Below are positions 33,383 to 44,521 of a DNA stretch of 64,000 nucleotides, in pieces. Where the stretch lies: NCBI RefSeq assembly GCF_012489685.1, contig NC_080043.1, positions 10,542,501-10,606,500 of the forward strand, given 5' to 3'. Positions within the stretch are counted from its first letter, which is position 1, and each line of letters opens with the position of its first letter. The notes beneath the pieces were generated by a model. The model was given only the letters and a program-made list of their open reading frames with translations. It made no database searches and was not told the origin of the DNA. The translations under genes and the position numbers were made by a program. Origin of the DNA: Lotus japonicus. Lineage: Eukaryota > Streptophyta > Magnoliopsida > Fabales > Fabaceae.

Positions 33383-34519
33383 GAGCATCTCCAATGCTAC
33401 TTTTTATTTCTTAGTTCTTATCCTTCTTCATGTGGACATGTATTGCCACATGTGTTTAAGCAACTCTCAAACAATTTTGCTCCAACCATGAGTTCTTAGT
33501 TCTTAGTTCTTACCACTATTCATTTGGTCCCACCAACCACATTATTTATACTTTTTATTTTCATAAAGTAATAAAACAAAACCCATAAAGTAATAAAGTA
33601 ATTTATATGAAAGAGAAATAATTACTCCCTCCGTTCCAGAAAGTTTGTTGTTTTGCACCATTTTTCAATATCCCAAAATGTTTGTTGTTTTAGAAAACCA
33701 ATGCATTTTTTGTTAATTTTTTCCACCTATACCCTCATTTAATATATTTTCTCTCACTTATCACCTTTCATATTAACCAACCACAACTCTTTTCTATTAA
33801 TTAGATTCTTCTCTTTCTAAGTATAATTTAATATTTGCACATCATACTAGTAAAATTAAATAAGGACAATTTAGTCAAATTATACTATCAATAATTGCTT
33901 TCTTACTCTTTGTGCCACAACCTTAAACTACAAACTTTCTGGAACGGAAGGAGTAATATTTTAAGCTAAGAACTCAAAAAGCAAAACATCTTATATAAGA
34001 ACTGAGTTCTTACGTTTAAGAATTAAGGAGTCCATGTCAGCACCTACAATGGTAAAGTTCTTAGTTCTTAGTTCTTAACTCCAAAATAAGAACTATGAAC
34101 CTTGCATTGGAGATGCTCTTCTCCAATGCTAGTTCTTATTTCTTAGTTCTTAGCACTATTCCTGTGGGCCCGTATTGCCACATGTGTTTAAGAAACTCTC
34201 AAGCAATTTTGCTCCAACCATGAGTTCTTAGTTCTTAGTTCTTACCACTATTCATTTGGTCCCACCAACCACATTATTTATACTTTTTATTTTCATAAAG
34301 TGATAAAACAAAACTTATAAAGTAATAAAGTAATTTAGATGAGAGAGAAATAATTAATATTTTAAGCTAAGAACTCAAAAAGCAAAACTCCTTATATAAG
34401 AACTGAGTTCTTATTTATAAGAACTAAGAAGTCCATGTCAGCACCTTCAATGGTAAAGTTCTTAGTTCTTAGTTCTTAACTCCAAAATAAGAACTAAGAA
34501 CCTTGCATTGGAGATGCTC
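33383..34519. mobile_element. Tourist-like MITE, tandem double copy, TSD TTA
   Basis: Ends are GAGCATCTCCAATG and its complement, flanked by TTA (33380-33382 and 34520-34522), the PIF/Harbinger-type duplication. It consists of two head-to-tail copies: A (33383-34118, containing a Stowaway MITE) and B (34119-34519), which lacks only the first few bases. Both are full of 'agttcttagttcttag' motifs. The sister LTR at 35252-35254 shows the unfilled TTA target. Confidence 0.85.
33625..33953. mobile_element. Stowaway-type MITE (Tc1/mariner), TSD TA
   Basis: 329 bp, ends CTCCCTCCGTTCCAGAAAGT and its near-perfect complement (one mismatch in the first 20), flanked by TA (33623-33624 and 33954-33955). 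The CTCCCTCCGT start and TA target are the Stowaway signature. MITE copy B has the empty site at the same place (attaatattttaagc near 34350), which proves the borders. Confidence 0.95.
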
Positions 34520-34597
34520 TTATTTGTGCTTTGCTGGGGTTTATTAGAATATTCCTTTAAATCTAGTAGGACCTTAGCACGGAATATTGACTGGGAG

Positions 34598-34928
34598 TAG
34601 AGCTGGGTACACGGGTGGCCCGCCACGCGCAGGCCCGCCTTGCACAAGCCCGCCCCGCGTTGACTCGCCCCGCATAGGCTCGTATTTTAGCGGTCCTCTA
34701 TTTTCCGGGTTGTAGCCCGCACTAGTCTGCGGTTTCGCGGGCCGATCCGCGGGCTTTGGCCTCTCTTACCCCTTTTTTACCCTCGTAGGCCCGCCCCGCA
34801 TTGACCCGCGCTGGCCCGCTCCGCGTAGGCCCATATTTTAGCGGTCCTCTATTTTTCGGGCTATAGCCCGCACTAGTCCGTTGTCTCGTTGGCCGGCTCG
34901 CGGACTTCGACCCGCTTACCCAGCTCTA
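34598..34928. mobile_element. hAT-like MITE with GC-rich interior
   Basis: Inverted ends TAGAGCTGGGTA...TACCCAGCTCTA are flanked by ACTGGGAG (34590-34597) and GTTGGGAG (34929-34936), an 8-bp duplication with two changes. The interior contains two diverged tandem copies of a block rich in 'ggcccgccccgc' and 'attttagcggtcctctatttt', much richer in GC than the surroundings. No ORF of note. Confidence 0.75.
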
Positions 34929-35073
34929 GTTGGGAGAGTCCTTCTCAAATATGGGACCCGCCAAAAGACTAAAGATAAGGACTCCATATCAAATCGTGGG
35001 CGGGCTCTCAGACAAGGACATGACCACCAAGGGAAGACGATCTCGGCTAGGCAGGGAGAGTCGCTCGCCCAAG

Positions 35074-35315
35074 TGTTGGATTTGGGCTTGTTTTACTTAC
35101 TTGTATTGGGAATTTGGCCTTGGATGTAAGGCCCAATTCCCCAAATTCCATAGGGTTATGGATCCACCCTCTATAAAAGGGGTTTCTCCATTGTATTCAC
35201 TAGCTTTTTACTCATTAATTATATAGTGCACTTTTATTTCATCATCTTTCCTTATTTGTGCTTTGCTAGAGTTTGCTAGAATATTCCTTTAGATCTAGTA
35301 GGACCTTAATTAGCA
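35074..35315 (+). mobile_element. Small LTR, copy 2 (242 bp)
   Basis: TGTTGGATTTGGG...TTAGCA with a TATAAAA box at 35172-35178. Direct repeat of 33209-34579. Between the two lie only a short stretch and the hAT-like MITE, so the element has lost its coding part. No primer binding site is evident. Confidence 0.7.
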
Positions 35316-36573
35316 CGAGATATTTTTACAAGCTAGTTTGAAATGCTTGATAGCAAAGGTTTGGTTTTTATAACTTTTGACTAAGTTTTGAGTGAGAAAA
35401 ATCCTATCTTCGATGTTTGAAGTTTCTGCCACGTGATGTTCTTGGGGTTGAGATTTTTCCAACTCTGTTCTAAGTGTTATTAAGTGTTTTTTTTTTTTTT
35501 TGAAAACAGAACAAGTAATCTATTAAAAGAGAGAAAAGAACATGGGAACAAGACTCTCCCAAGTAAGTCAACTGATAAAACAAAAAAGAAAACAGATAAA
35601 AACCATGGAGATGAGCCAAACCTAAAACAAACCAAAAAGAGCCCTAACGCTAAAACATCAAGAACACAAATCAGGGGAAAAAGCATAGGAGCCAAAAGCT
35701 AAAAATCTCCGGGACTGTACAACACAAAAACACAACTCGAGAGGCCAACAAATGGAGCAAAAAAAACACAGAAGCATGGAGCATCAAAACCCCTTAGAAT
35801 TGAAAGAAAGCTCCAGGGACAAAAATCACGCCACCTGCATGTTGTTTAATAGCTTCGAATTTTTACATGTTAAAAATAGCTTCGAAAGTGGTTTTAGGAA
35901 AATGGTAAAATTGGTTGTGTTTTGTGGAGTATGGCCGAGACTATGACTAGGGTATAAGGTCAAGTTTTGTTGTTTAATTTGGAACTTGCTAAGTGGTGAT
36001 GCATGAGTTCTAGGACTAAGACTATGTGCTACAAAAGTTTGGGCTGAAAATGCAAGCTTTGATAAGTTTGGTGACCAATATTTAGTTTATAAAAACCGAA
36101 GGATTTTTTTGTAAATATTTATTTGTTGAGGACTAAAAATTAATTACTTAAAAGTTCAGGGATCTTTTAATGATCATGTGATTTCTCCAAGGACTTGTTC
36201 GTAAATCTTAGAACTTGTATTCAACTCCAACGTTAGTCCCTTTTTAGTGATGCATGTGCATATAGTCTAGAGAGTTAGAAGAACTAGCTAAGTTTGACTT
36301 GAAACATAAATCTTAGAAACTAAGGTTAGAATAGAATATATGTATGTACATGTTAAGGTTCAGAGCACACTTCGGACTAAGAAGCTGACACTAGGAAAGA
36401 TAGCTCATAAGGTAAGGGCACTTCTAGTTTCTGAACTTTAGTGTGCAACTTGTTTATTAGCTATAGGAATCTTGGGTTGGTTTAATGATGTTGAGGATGG
36501 GATTAACATGTGAACTCATATTTGAGATTATATTATTGTTCCTTTAGTTGATTGTCTACATTTTAGCTAAGTA
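35316..36573. other. Unassigned DNA with a retroposon 3'-tail candidate
   Basis: A T-run at 35487-35501 followed by 'gaaaacagaacaag' would be the poly(A) end of a minus-strand retroposon that extends to about 35860; no coding similarity is seen in it. The rest is AT-rich with no recognisable feature. Confidence 0.3.
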
Positions 36574-37461
36574 TGTTTGTGTGCCAAGATGTCGGACAAG
36601 TTGTTGTAACATCGTGCTATGAGATGTGTCCATGGGAAACGTTCTGTAACTTGGCTGATCAGTTGTGAAGCTTTAAGTTGATTACTTTGTGATCAAGTTA
36701 GGTTATTGTGGGAAGCTTCTGTGCGCCGTCAAGGAATATTCTATGTGTAATCAAACCCGGTTCAAGGGGGTTTGATTTGGAGCTATTTATGGAAGTTGAA
36801 ATCTGCACTTTTATTGATTACCCGAAGATCAAGTGCAGAATTGTTGCCTGTTTGTTTCTAATAACAACTTCCTGATTGTGTGTGTGGACTCTGTGATCTT
36901 TCAAGCCCAACGAAGACAAGGCCTGGAAGACTATTACTTATGAAGACCCAAGACCTAGTTTGCTAGGGATCGAGAGAGACTATTGTATTATGGTTTTATT
37001 GAGTTCATACTGTTCTTGTTCTCTTAGCAGATTTATGTAATTGTTGTGAGCTAAGAGTTGTGTGTTTACTATGTGATCTTGAGATCTGTCTTTGTAACTC
37101 GTGTTTGAGTTCAATCACTGTGGCAATGATTGTGTAAGAGAGAGTGAGAGGGAGGTCTCATACTTAGGGGGAGACCTAAGTAATATTCCACGGGTAGAGT
37201 TAGGTAGAAAAGGTAGTTGAACTGGGGCAGTTCTTGTGAGACCTTTTGTGTATAATTTCTCTATAATAGTGGATTATCTCTCTTGGGTGAAAACCCTCCA
37301 GACGTAGGTGATATTGCACCGAACTGGGTTAACAATCTCTTGTGTGGTTTTAGTTTTTCTGTCATTTATCTTGCTGCAATATTTACTGTGTTTTGAGTAA
37401 TGTTATACAAGATGTCTTAGACATCTGGTAGAACATCTGTCCTACAATTGCCAGAATTTCA
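36574..37461 (+). mobile_element. Ty1/copia LTR (family B) without partner
   Basis: Starts TGTTTGTGTGCCAAGATGTC and ends GCCAGAATTTCA, both like the LTR at 57296-58148. Middle blocks such as cactgtggcaatgattgtg, gggggagacctaagtaata and gaactgggttaacaa are shared. No primer binding site follows it, so it is a solo LTR. I find no 5-bp duplication (AAGTA vs GAAAT). Confidence 0.7.
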
Positions 37462-39249
37462 GAAATGATATATGAGATTGTGGTACATTAATATGTAAGG
37501 TCAACATGCTCAACAAGTTGAAGCCCACAAAGCATCATCTGAAGACTCCATAATTCAACAAGCAAAGCTCAGCGTCCAAAAAGAAGAAGCGTCAAAGAGA
37601 AGAACTAAAGAAAGCAAGAAACAGTCTTGTCCATCCAAAGAATGCTACAAGACTTGCATCAATATGAAAGCAACAATTCAACTCAATCAGACATCGTCAC
37701 TCAAAGCATCAAATATCCACTCCATCTAGAAGAACAAAGATTGCTGATGAGAGAGATGAATGATGCAAAAGGAAATACTATGAGACTATGTCATTCCAAC
37801 AAGCACTAAAATTCAACTGTGTATATACATTCATAGTCTGATAAGTTGAAGTGCTCAAAGCCAAGACAATGTGCAAAGGTCTTGCACAAGTTTCTACTAA
37901 CGTCTGATCTCCCAAGTCCAGTAAGACAAAGCTTAAAGCTCAGATCGTCCAAAACTCAGTCTTACTAATTCATAATACATTACTACGATTTCTGTGCAAA
38001 GAAAATGTATTCAAAGGAGAAGAATAGTCATGATGACTAAAGCATCCAGAAGAGGAACAAGTCTCCTAAGGAAGTAATGGGAATCAAGCATCGCTTCTAA
38101 GCAAGCAACTAGAACTAAGTAACCAAAGTCAAATATTGTGCTTGTTCACACGTGACTAGTTGAGCCTAACACACAGTACTAATCAAGGCACATAGTTGTC
38201 ACTTCCACAAAATCTATGAGGAACGCATATGAGCCGAAAGAAAATATGTCTTATCAAGCACAAGCTTCAATGACCTATCGGCTACATAGATTCAAACTAC
38301 ACTCTGACATGATGCGTTGAGACAACCAAGCATATCTTATAGCTATCATAGACGCTGAAGACTTGTGCACAAGCGTACTTCAACATCGTCAAAAGTATTC
38401 ATCCTTCTGAAACAGAGCAGAGAAGCTGTCAACATGACCTGTGAACAAAACGACTATTTTCTACTCTCCAATGTCCATTGCATAAACTCAGTAAGTTACA
38501 CTATAACGATCATATTTCCAAGACTTGGTATAAATAGTAAATGTAGTTGAAAGGGTAAAGGTTTTCGTTGTAGATCGAACTAATGGAGAGATTAGTGAAT
38601 TGCTTAGAAGCAATCAAACACATCTTAGATGAGAATATGAGCTTAAGAGTCAATACTGAGAGAAAAGAAGAGATGAAAAGAAAGAAGAGAAAAATATGAA
38701 CTAAAGTGTCATATCTAAACATGCTTTTGAGAGATAGAGCTTCAAAGTCATATGCATCTTGTTGACAAGATGAAGATGAAGAAGGGGAAGAAGAAGAGAT
38801 AGAATGCACTGATTGAGGGGAAACATTTCCAATCTATTGAGTAGTGAATCTTCTACATGAATTCTCACATGCAAAATTGATTGATTCATTCAATCAAAAA
38901 GCTATGTAGCAAGAAGAAAAAGAAGATCGTTGATGTTGATGTTCTAGTTCTACACTCCTACTTTCAGAAGACCACAAATACAAGAGAAACAACACGATGA
39001 AGAATAACAAGGCTGAGCTAATTCAAGGATAACATCCATGCCTATGCTAGACAGAAGAATGATCTTGATCAAGAGTGCCCAGTGTCAACTAAACAAGGAG
39101 ATCATGTCAATTCCATAAAGTACTGAGACCACTTCATTGTATATTAGCTCTATCCTATACAACTAGAGATAAATTGATTGTATTGCGTACTTGTATACAT
39201 CTCATAAGTCTGTATGAACAACACTCTCGATTGTAATTACTTCATATAT
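37462..39249 (+). other. Unassigned, A-rich repetitive DNA
   Basis: Purine-rich with many 'aagaagaa' and 'agcatc' runs, no coding domain. The end part (39583-39680) with gtcaaggactggacgtagcc resembles downstream parts of copia LTRs, so the whole 37.5-39.7 kb stretch may be one old LTR. Uncertain. Confidence 0.3.
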
Positions 39250-39583
39250 GCCTGAAGACGCATGGAAAAGAATATGTGTAATGCCTAAAGAGGTAGGAGA
39301 AAGAATACTCAACAATGCGTGGAGAGGCGTGATAAAGAATATTTGTTTACCTGGAGAGGCAATGTATAAAAGAATACTCGTTTTCCTAGAGACGCAGTGT
39401 ATAAAAGAATACTCCTTTGCCTAGAGAGGCAGTATATAAAAGAATATTCATTTTCCAGAAGAGGTAGTGCGGAAAAGAATACTCTTTGAACCTGAAGAGG
39501 CTCGTACAAGAATACTCAACAATGCTTGGAGAGGTAGTGGCTAAAGAATACTCAATGTTCCTGAAGAGGCATGTACAATAATG
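39250..39583 (+). repeat. Minisatellite, about ten units of 33-36 bp
   Basis: Each unit has the form cctgaagaggcagtgtat + aaaagaatactc + 5-7 variable bases. I count nine full units and one partial, each 33-36 bp, with 10-25 percent differences between neighbours. Confidence 0.85.
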
Positions 39584-39688
39584 TAAGGAGAAGTCTCCGA
39601 TACTTGATAGTGAAAATCTTGGTTGTTGTCAAGGACTGGACGTAGCCCATCGATATAGGGTGAATCAAACACTACTTGATATGGACGA

Positions 39689-40939
39689 TGACGAACGCAC
39701 TGTCGCGGGTGCGTGTCAAAGTATTCTGCTTTGAATGCAGTACAAGGTGTTGAACACCAGGATCGATCTCACAAGGACTCAGTGAAGTATTAATTGATAT
39801 TAGAGTAAAACAAAAGCAAATTAAAAAGGGGGTTTGGTTGAATTGATTGAAAAGTAAGCAAACAAAAATTAAAAGAGATTTAAATCAAATAAAAGAAAGT
39901 GTTAGTCATCGGATTATAACATTCAAGTGCAACAAACCTTCATCGGTGACAAAAGATTAATTCTTCCTTATTTTTTCCCTAATTCGTGAGAGTTGATTAA
40001 CTAAGCGAAAATCAATTCACAGTTTCCTAAACTAAGCGATTAAGAAACAGTTACGAACTAACATGAACTAAGCGAACATGCATCAACTCTTATTTCTAAA
40101 ACTACGGAATTAAGCAAACCCTAGATCAGAAATAGAGATGAAGAGAATTAATAAAGAAGAAATTTGCATTAAGAACAGAACCTCAAGTTTGTAAACACAA
40201 GAATATTAAAAATCCTAAGACTAACTAGGGAGTTTAGCAACTCATACTAGAAAAGATGGAGAGAGATATTAGGAGAAGGTGGAGGAGGTGATGGTGAGAT
40301 GTGGTGAGGTGGTGAGGTCTAAAAAAAGCCTAAACTCACTTATTTATACTAATAAATAAACTTGTTCATCAAGTAACAATCTTTGTTATCTAAATCTTTT
40401 CTAAATCTTCACAAAATCGGGCCCACATAAAGGAGTAAGCTGCTGAACAATCAGGCATTCGCGGGTCTCACAACAAGTTTGAATCTTCAATCGAGGTAAA
40501 CATGAGAGTTATAGCTCTTTAAGTCAGCTTCGCGGGCCTTCAATCGGATCCTAATTCGGAGTTCAGTAGCCCAAGATATGATCATTTTAGTGCAGACTGT
40601 TCCAGACTCGCAGGATTAGCGACAGCAACTTTGCAAGGCCATTTTGACCATGTTAGAGGCTTGTTCTGCAATTGTGCTGAACATGAAAGTTGTAGGGCTT
40701 CGAGCTAGCTTTCCAATGACATATTATGGGCCTTATTTAGATATTGCTAGCTCCATATTCAATCTGTTCTAGCAAAACAATCATAGAAACTAAAAGTGTA
40801 GAATTAAGCTCTTTTCCAAGAATAATCCAAATAAACACTAATGGTCAAAACATGGCTAAGTCATAACAATTAAGCACAAAAATGTATATAATGAAGCTTA
40901 GAAAGACACACATAAAGTGCATCAATTATGCGCTTATCA
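39689..40939 (-). mobile_element. Solo LTR of an Athila/Tat-like gypsy element, TSD GACGA
   Basis: On the minus strand it begins TGATAAGCGCATAATTGATG, the common start of this LTR class, and ends ...GTGCGTTCGTCA. The exact duplication GACGA lies at 39684-39688 and 40940-40944. 1251 bp; no internal region. It contains the typical 'ggatcgatc...tgttcaacacc' type segment near 39740-39760. Confidence 0.9.
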
Positions 40940-40944
40940 GACGA

Positions 40945-41382
40945 CGACAAGGCTTGGGAGATCAACCACGTGACTGGTGGTTCATGTATGGTTCGACAAG
41001 AGCAGATGATGTGGAATGATGTGTTGCGAGACATGGAGGAGGCCTTGGGGAAACGTGAACTATGAGTCGGTTTTGGGGTGTGATAATTGATAATTAAGTC
41101 TGTTCTTGGGGGTGAGCTAAGTTTGTTTGTAGGGTTCAAACCTAAACTAGAGGTCTTCTTGTTGTGTTGGTTTGGGAGCGGTCGAACACTAGTTTAATAA
41201 TTATGTTTTAATTTCAAAGAATCATTGTACGCTTCTAATGCTTTATTATTAATAAATGAGTTTATTATGTTATTCCTTTTAATGTTAGGTTTCTGTTTAA
41301 TAAAGTTTTAATTTTCGGCAAAAAATCACCCACGTTTTTGGAAAGATTACTAAAGTGACATTCGAGAAATCAAGGCGTTACA
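40945..41382 (+). mobile_element. 3' end of a Tekay-like LTR
   Basis: The end 'ttactaaagtgacattcgag...caaggcgttaca' is the typical 3' edge of Tekay/Del LTRs. It is interrupted by or abuts the solo LTR at 39689-40939. The 5' part is not identified. Confidence 0.5.
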
Positions 41383-42239
41383 AGTACAAAGAATGCAAAG
41401 CCCCAAAAAAAACAAAAGAGGCCATCATACCTACCAAGACCAGCACAAAACCCCCGAAACCGACCCAAAAAAACAACTAAAGAAGACACCCATCATACAA
41501 GATCGGGAAGATTTTCTTTAAGTGAGCTTTTAACCCCTTGATCATCACCTCCTCATGGCCTTTATACGAGAGAGACAATTCCTTCCCTAAGTTCTATGTC
41601 CTTTAAGCTCTTGCCCTCACCCGAGCGATCCTTCCCTTGATTCATATGACACCACAAGAGGCAGAGATTTCTTGTTGCAACTACCTTTCGGTATGCCCCT
41701 CCCTTGTTTTACACCTTAATCGGACTAGAACCACCGACATTGACCAACTAATTTTAGGAAATTTATTTTGCTTTCAAATTTTATTTAAATTTAGCCGTAT
41801 TTTTAATTAAATACGACATAAGGAGGTTTCTAAGAATAGTATGGAATAGAGAAAAAGTCAAGAAAGGAATTTCGGCGGGGGTGATGTGTGTTAGGACTTG
41901 TCCATTTTTTTCTTTTAAAGTAGTTTTTTAGTATAAGATTTGTCAGAATAACTATTACTCATAAGTCTTTCCAAATCATATATATATATATATAGTATTA
42001 AAATTATGGGTCTAATACATTCTTATTCTTGTGTATCCAAATAATCATTACTCATAAGTTAAATATATAATAAAAAAGTACAAATTATTAAAAATATTTA
42101 AGTAATAGTGTCACTGCAGGTGTACTTCGAAAGGTGTAACCACATATAAATTTATGAAAGTTTATCTTCGTGCTCTAAATAATATATATAACTTTGCCTA
42201 TAATAAGACAACATCTATAATAAGACAACATCTATAATG
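41383..42239. other. Unassigned AT-rich DNA
   Basis: A short (TA)n run lies near 41982-41996. No coding sequence or related repeat was recognised. Confidence 0.5.
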
Positions 42240-42328
42240 GCACAATGGTTTTTTTATAAGCCATGAAGAATATAGTGGCACAGTGGTAGCAGCAACTTTT
42301 TGCTTCCTTCACGTCCTGGTTTCGAACC
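42240..42328 (+). mobile_element. SINE-like fragment with pol III A and B boxes
   Basis: TGGCACAGTGG (42276-42286) fits the A box and GGTTTCGAACC (42318-42328) the B box, with 31 bp between them, the spacing of tRNA-derived SINEs. It does not fold into a tRNA. It ends exactly where LTR family B similarity begins, so the 3' part is missing. Confidence 0.35.
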
Positions 42329-43235
42329 TACTTGGCTAAGTTATCTGTGAAGCTTTGTTTTGATTACATGGTAATCAAGTTAGGGTTTTGTTGGAAGCTT
42401 ATGTGCGCCGTTCAAGGAATATATCAAGTGTGATCAAATCAGTTTTAGGGATTTGACATGAGATATTTATGGAAGTTTTCATCTGCAACTGAAACGCATC
42501 TTTGAAGATTTTCTGCAGATTTGTTTCATTAATAACTTCATGTTTTGTGTGAACTCTTTGCTGGCCCAAACTCATCAAAGACAAGGCTTAGACAACTGCT
42601 ACTTAAGAAGACCTAGACCTAGTTGCTAGGCGGTGCTTCTTGTTGAGAAAATTAGGGTTTACTCTTGTTTTGTTCAAACTTGGTGTTCTCTCAGCAGCTC
42701 TATGTTTTTACTGTAAGCTGAGAGTTGTTGTGTTAGTTGTTTGATCTTGAGATCGTCTTTACTCTTGTTGTAAGAGATTAATCACTGTGGCAGTGATTGT
42801 GAGAGAGGGTTCTCATACTTAGGGGGAGACCTAAGTAATAAACCACATGTAGGAATGATGACCCGGGTTTATATGATGTTTTTATGGTTTTTCCTTGTAG
42901 GTTTTGAGTCTTTTTCTTGTGTCTCATGTAGTGTTTCATGCATTCTCATGCATTTTTACTTTTATTTGTGCATTTGCATTAGTTTAGTAATTATGTAGTT
43001 TTATAAGGACTTTAGTTGCATTTTAGTATAGTTTTGAGTCTTTTGTTAATTGTCATTAGTTTTTGAGTCCCTTGTGCAATTAAATGGTTGGTATTCTTGA
43101 TGTTTTTCCTTGAGCTTTGATGAGAGTAATCAGGTCCGAAACTGAAGAAGAAGGAAGGTCAAGAAGCTTGGTGAATTGAAGGGAAGCTTAAAGAGGCATA
43201 AAGAGGAGTTAAAATGAAGATCAAGGGACTTTCCA

Positions 43236-43372
43236 GCGAGTCTGAGCGCCTAGGCATGCTCCATTGGCGCCTAGGCGCCAATTGCCCTGTTCCAGAAATT
43301 GGAATTGGCGCCTAGGCACTCTGAATTGGCGCTCAGGCGCTTTGAATTGGCGCCTGAGCGCCCGGAACAGCC
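43236..43372 (+). repeat. GGCGCCTAGGCGCC-type repeats upstream of the LTR TATA box
   Basis: At least six variants of 'ttggcgcctaggcgc' occur in about 135 bp, each itself palindromic (GGCGCC, GCCTAGGC). The block ends about 20 bp before the TATA box. Confidence 0.8.
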
Positions 43373-43799
43373 CAAACTCGTGATTTTTGCCTATAAATAG
43401 GATTTTAGTCATTTTCTTTTGGGGAGTTGGATATCTTTTCATACTTTGTAAAATTCAGAGGTAGAGGATCATCTAGGATAGTGAGAGAAGGCTTCCAAGC
43501 TTGTGTTCAAGGTTCTTAGCCAAGCATGGCTCTTGCCATGCTTCGCTAATCTCTCTTCTTTTACTTTGGTTTTCTTGTAAGACTTTTCCTTTTAAGTTAT
43601 AATCTTAAGTTCTTTCCCACATGTTCTTCTTCTTTCCTTGAATCCCATATCCATGCTTTATGTTTCAAGTTAGAACATGTGCTAGCTTTATGCTTTTGTA
43701 TAATAGAACGGAAGTTTGTTATAGATTAGGGACTTGTTATGGGATTACCTCTTCTATACTTGCTACTAGGAATAGAGGAAGGGTTGGGGTTTGTTGGCC

Positions 43800-44521
43800 T
43801 GAACTTTATAATCTTTATGCTTCAAACAAATGTTTAAGTACACAAGGAATTGGGCTTATCTTTTGGTTTGAATGAATTATCTATGCGAGGCATCGATAGG
43901 TAGTTGCTTAGGCTATAACATCAAGGAGAGATTCATGAGAACATGTGCTTAGAATGATGTGCTTGAATTGATTAGTTAAGCAAGAACCCAAAGTAAATCA
44001 CTCTTTCTTTTCATTCTCTATTTCATTTCTGAATTTATATTTTCTTTTTCCTTATTACTACTTCGTCATATGTTTGCCTCAATAAAACAAACCTTCAAAC
44101 TCAAAACTTGAACCGAATCTATTCACTCACAATCCCTGTGGTTCGATATTTAAAACCGGGTGAACTTTATAATCTTTATGCTTCAAACAAATGTTTAAGT
44201 ACACAAGGAATTGGGCTTATCTTTTGGTTTGAATGAATTATCTATGCGAGACATCGATAGGTAGTTGCTTAGGCTATAACATCAAGGAGAGATTCATGAG
44301 AACATGTGCTTAGAATGATGTGCTTGAATTGATTAGTTGAGAAAGAACCCAAAGTAAATCACTCTTTCTTTTCATTCTCTGTTTCATTTCTGAATTTATA
44401 TTTTCTTTTTCCTTATTACTACTCCGTCATATGTTTGCCTCAATAAAACAAACCTTCAAACTCAAAGCTTGAACCGAATCTATTCACTCACAATCCCTGT
44501 GGTTCGATATTTAAAACCGGG
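43800..44521 (+). repeat. 361-bp tandem duplication
   Basis: 43800-44160 is repeated at 44161-44521 with about half a dozen differences (for example gcgaggcatc/gcgagacatc, ttaagcaag/ttgagaaag). It covers the CT-rich downstream part of the solo LTR. Confidence 0.95.

Larger units (their letters stand above)
33209..34579 (+). mobile_element. Small LTR, copy 1, with nested MITEs
   Basis: Without the MITE insertion it is about 231 bp and matches 35074-35315: TTGGATTT(A/G)GGCTTGTTTTACTT at the start, TATAAAA box at 33306-33312, gatctagtaggacctta...gca at the end. The first base pair is TC instead of TG. The downstream part is split by a Tourist-like insertion at 33383-34519. Confidence 0.7.

Noticed and set aside
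36574..37461. 5' LTR of a complete element
   Set aside because: No primer binding site follows it and no gag-pol is found downstream, so it is treated as a solo LTR.
39250..39583. Regularly spaced repeats as a CRISPR-like array
   Set aside because: Units vary in both halves, there are no unique spacers, and the genome is a plant's.
41982..41996. (TA)n run as a candidate origin or promoter
   Set aside because: A simple microsatellite in AT-rich DNA; nothing else supports a function.
42276..42328. Possible tRNA gene because of A and B box-like sequences
   Set aside because: No acceptor stem, anticodon stem or CCA-proximal pairing can be drawn.
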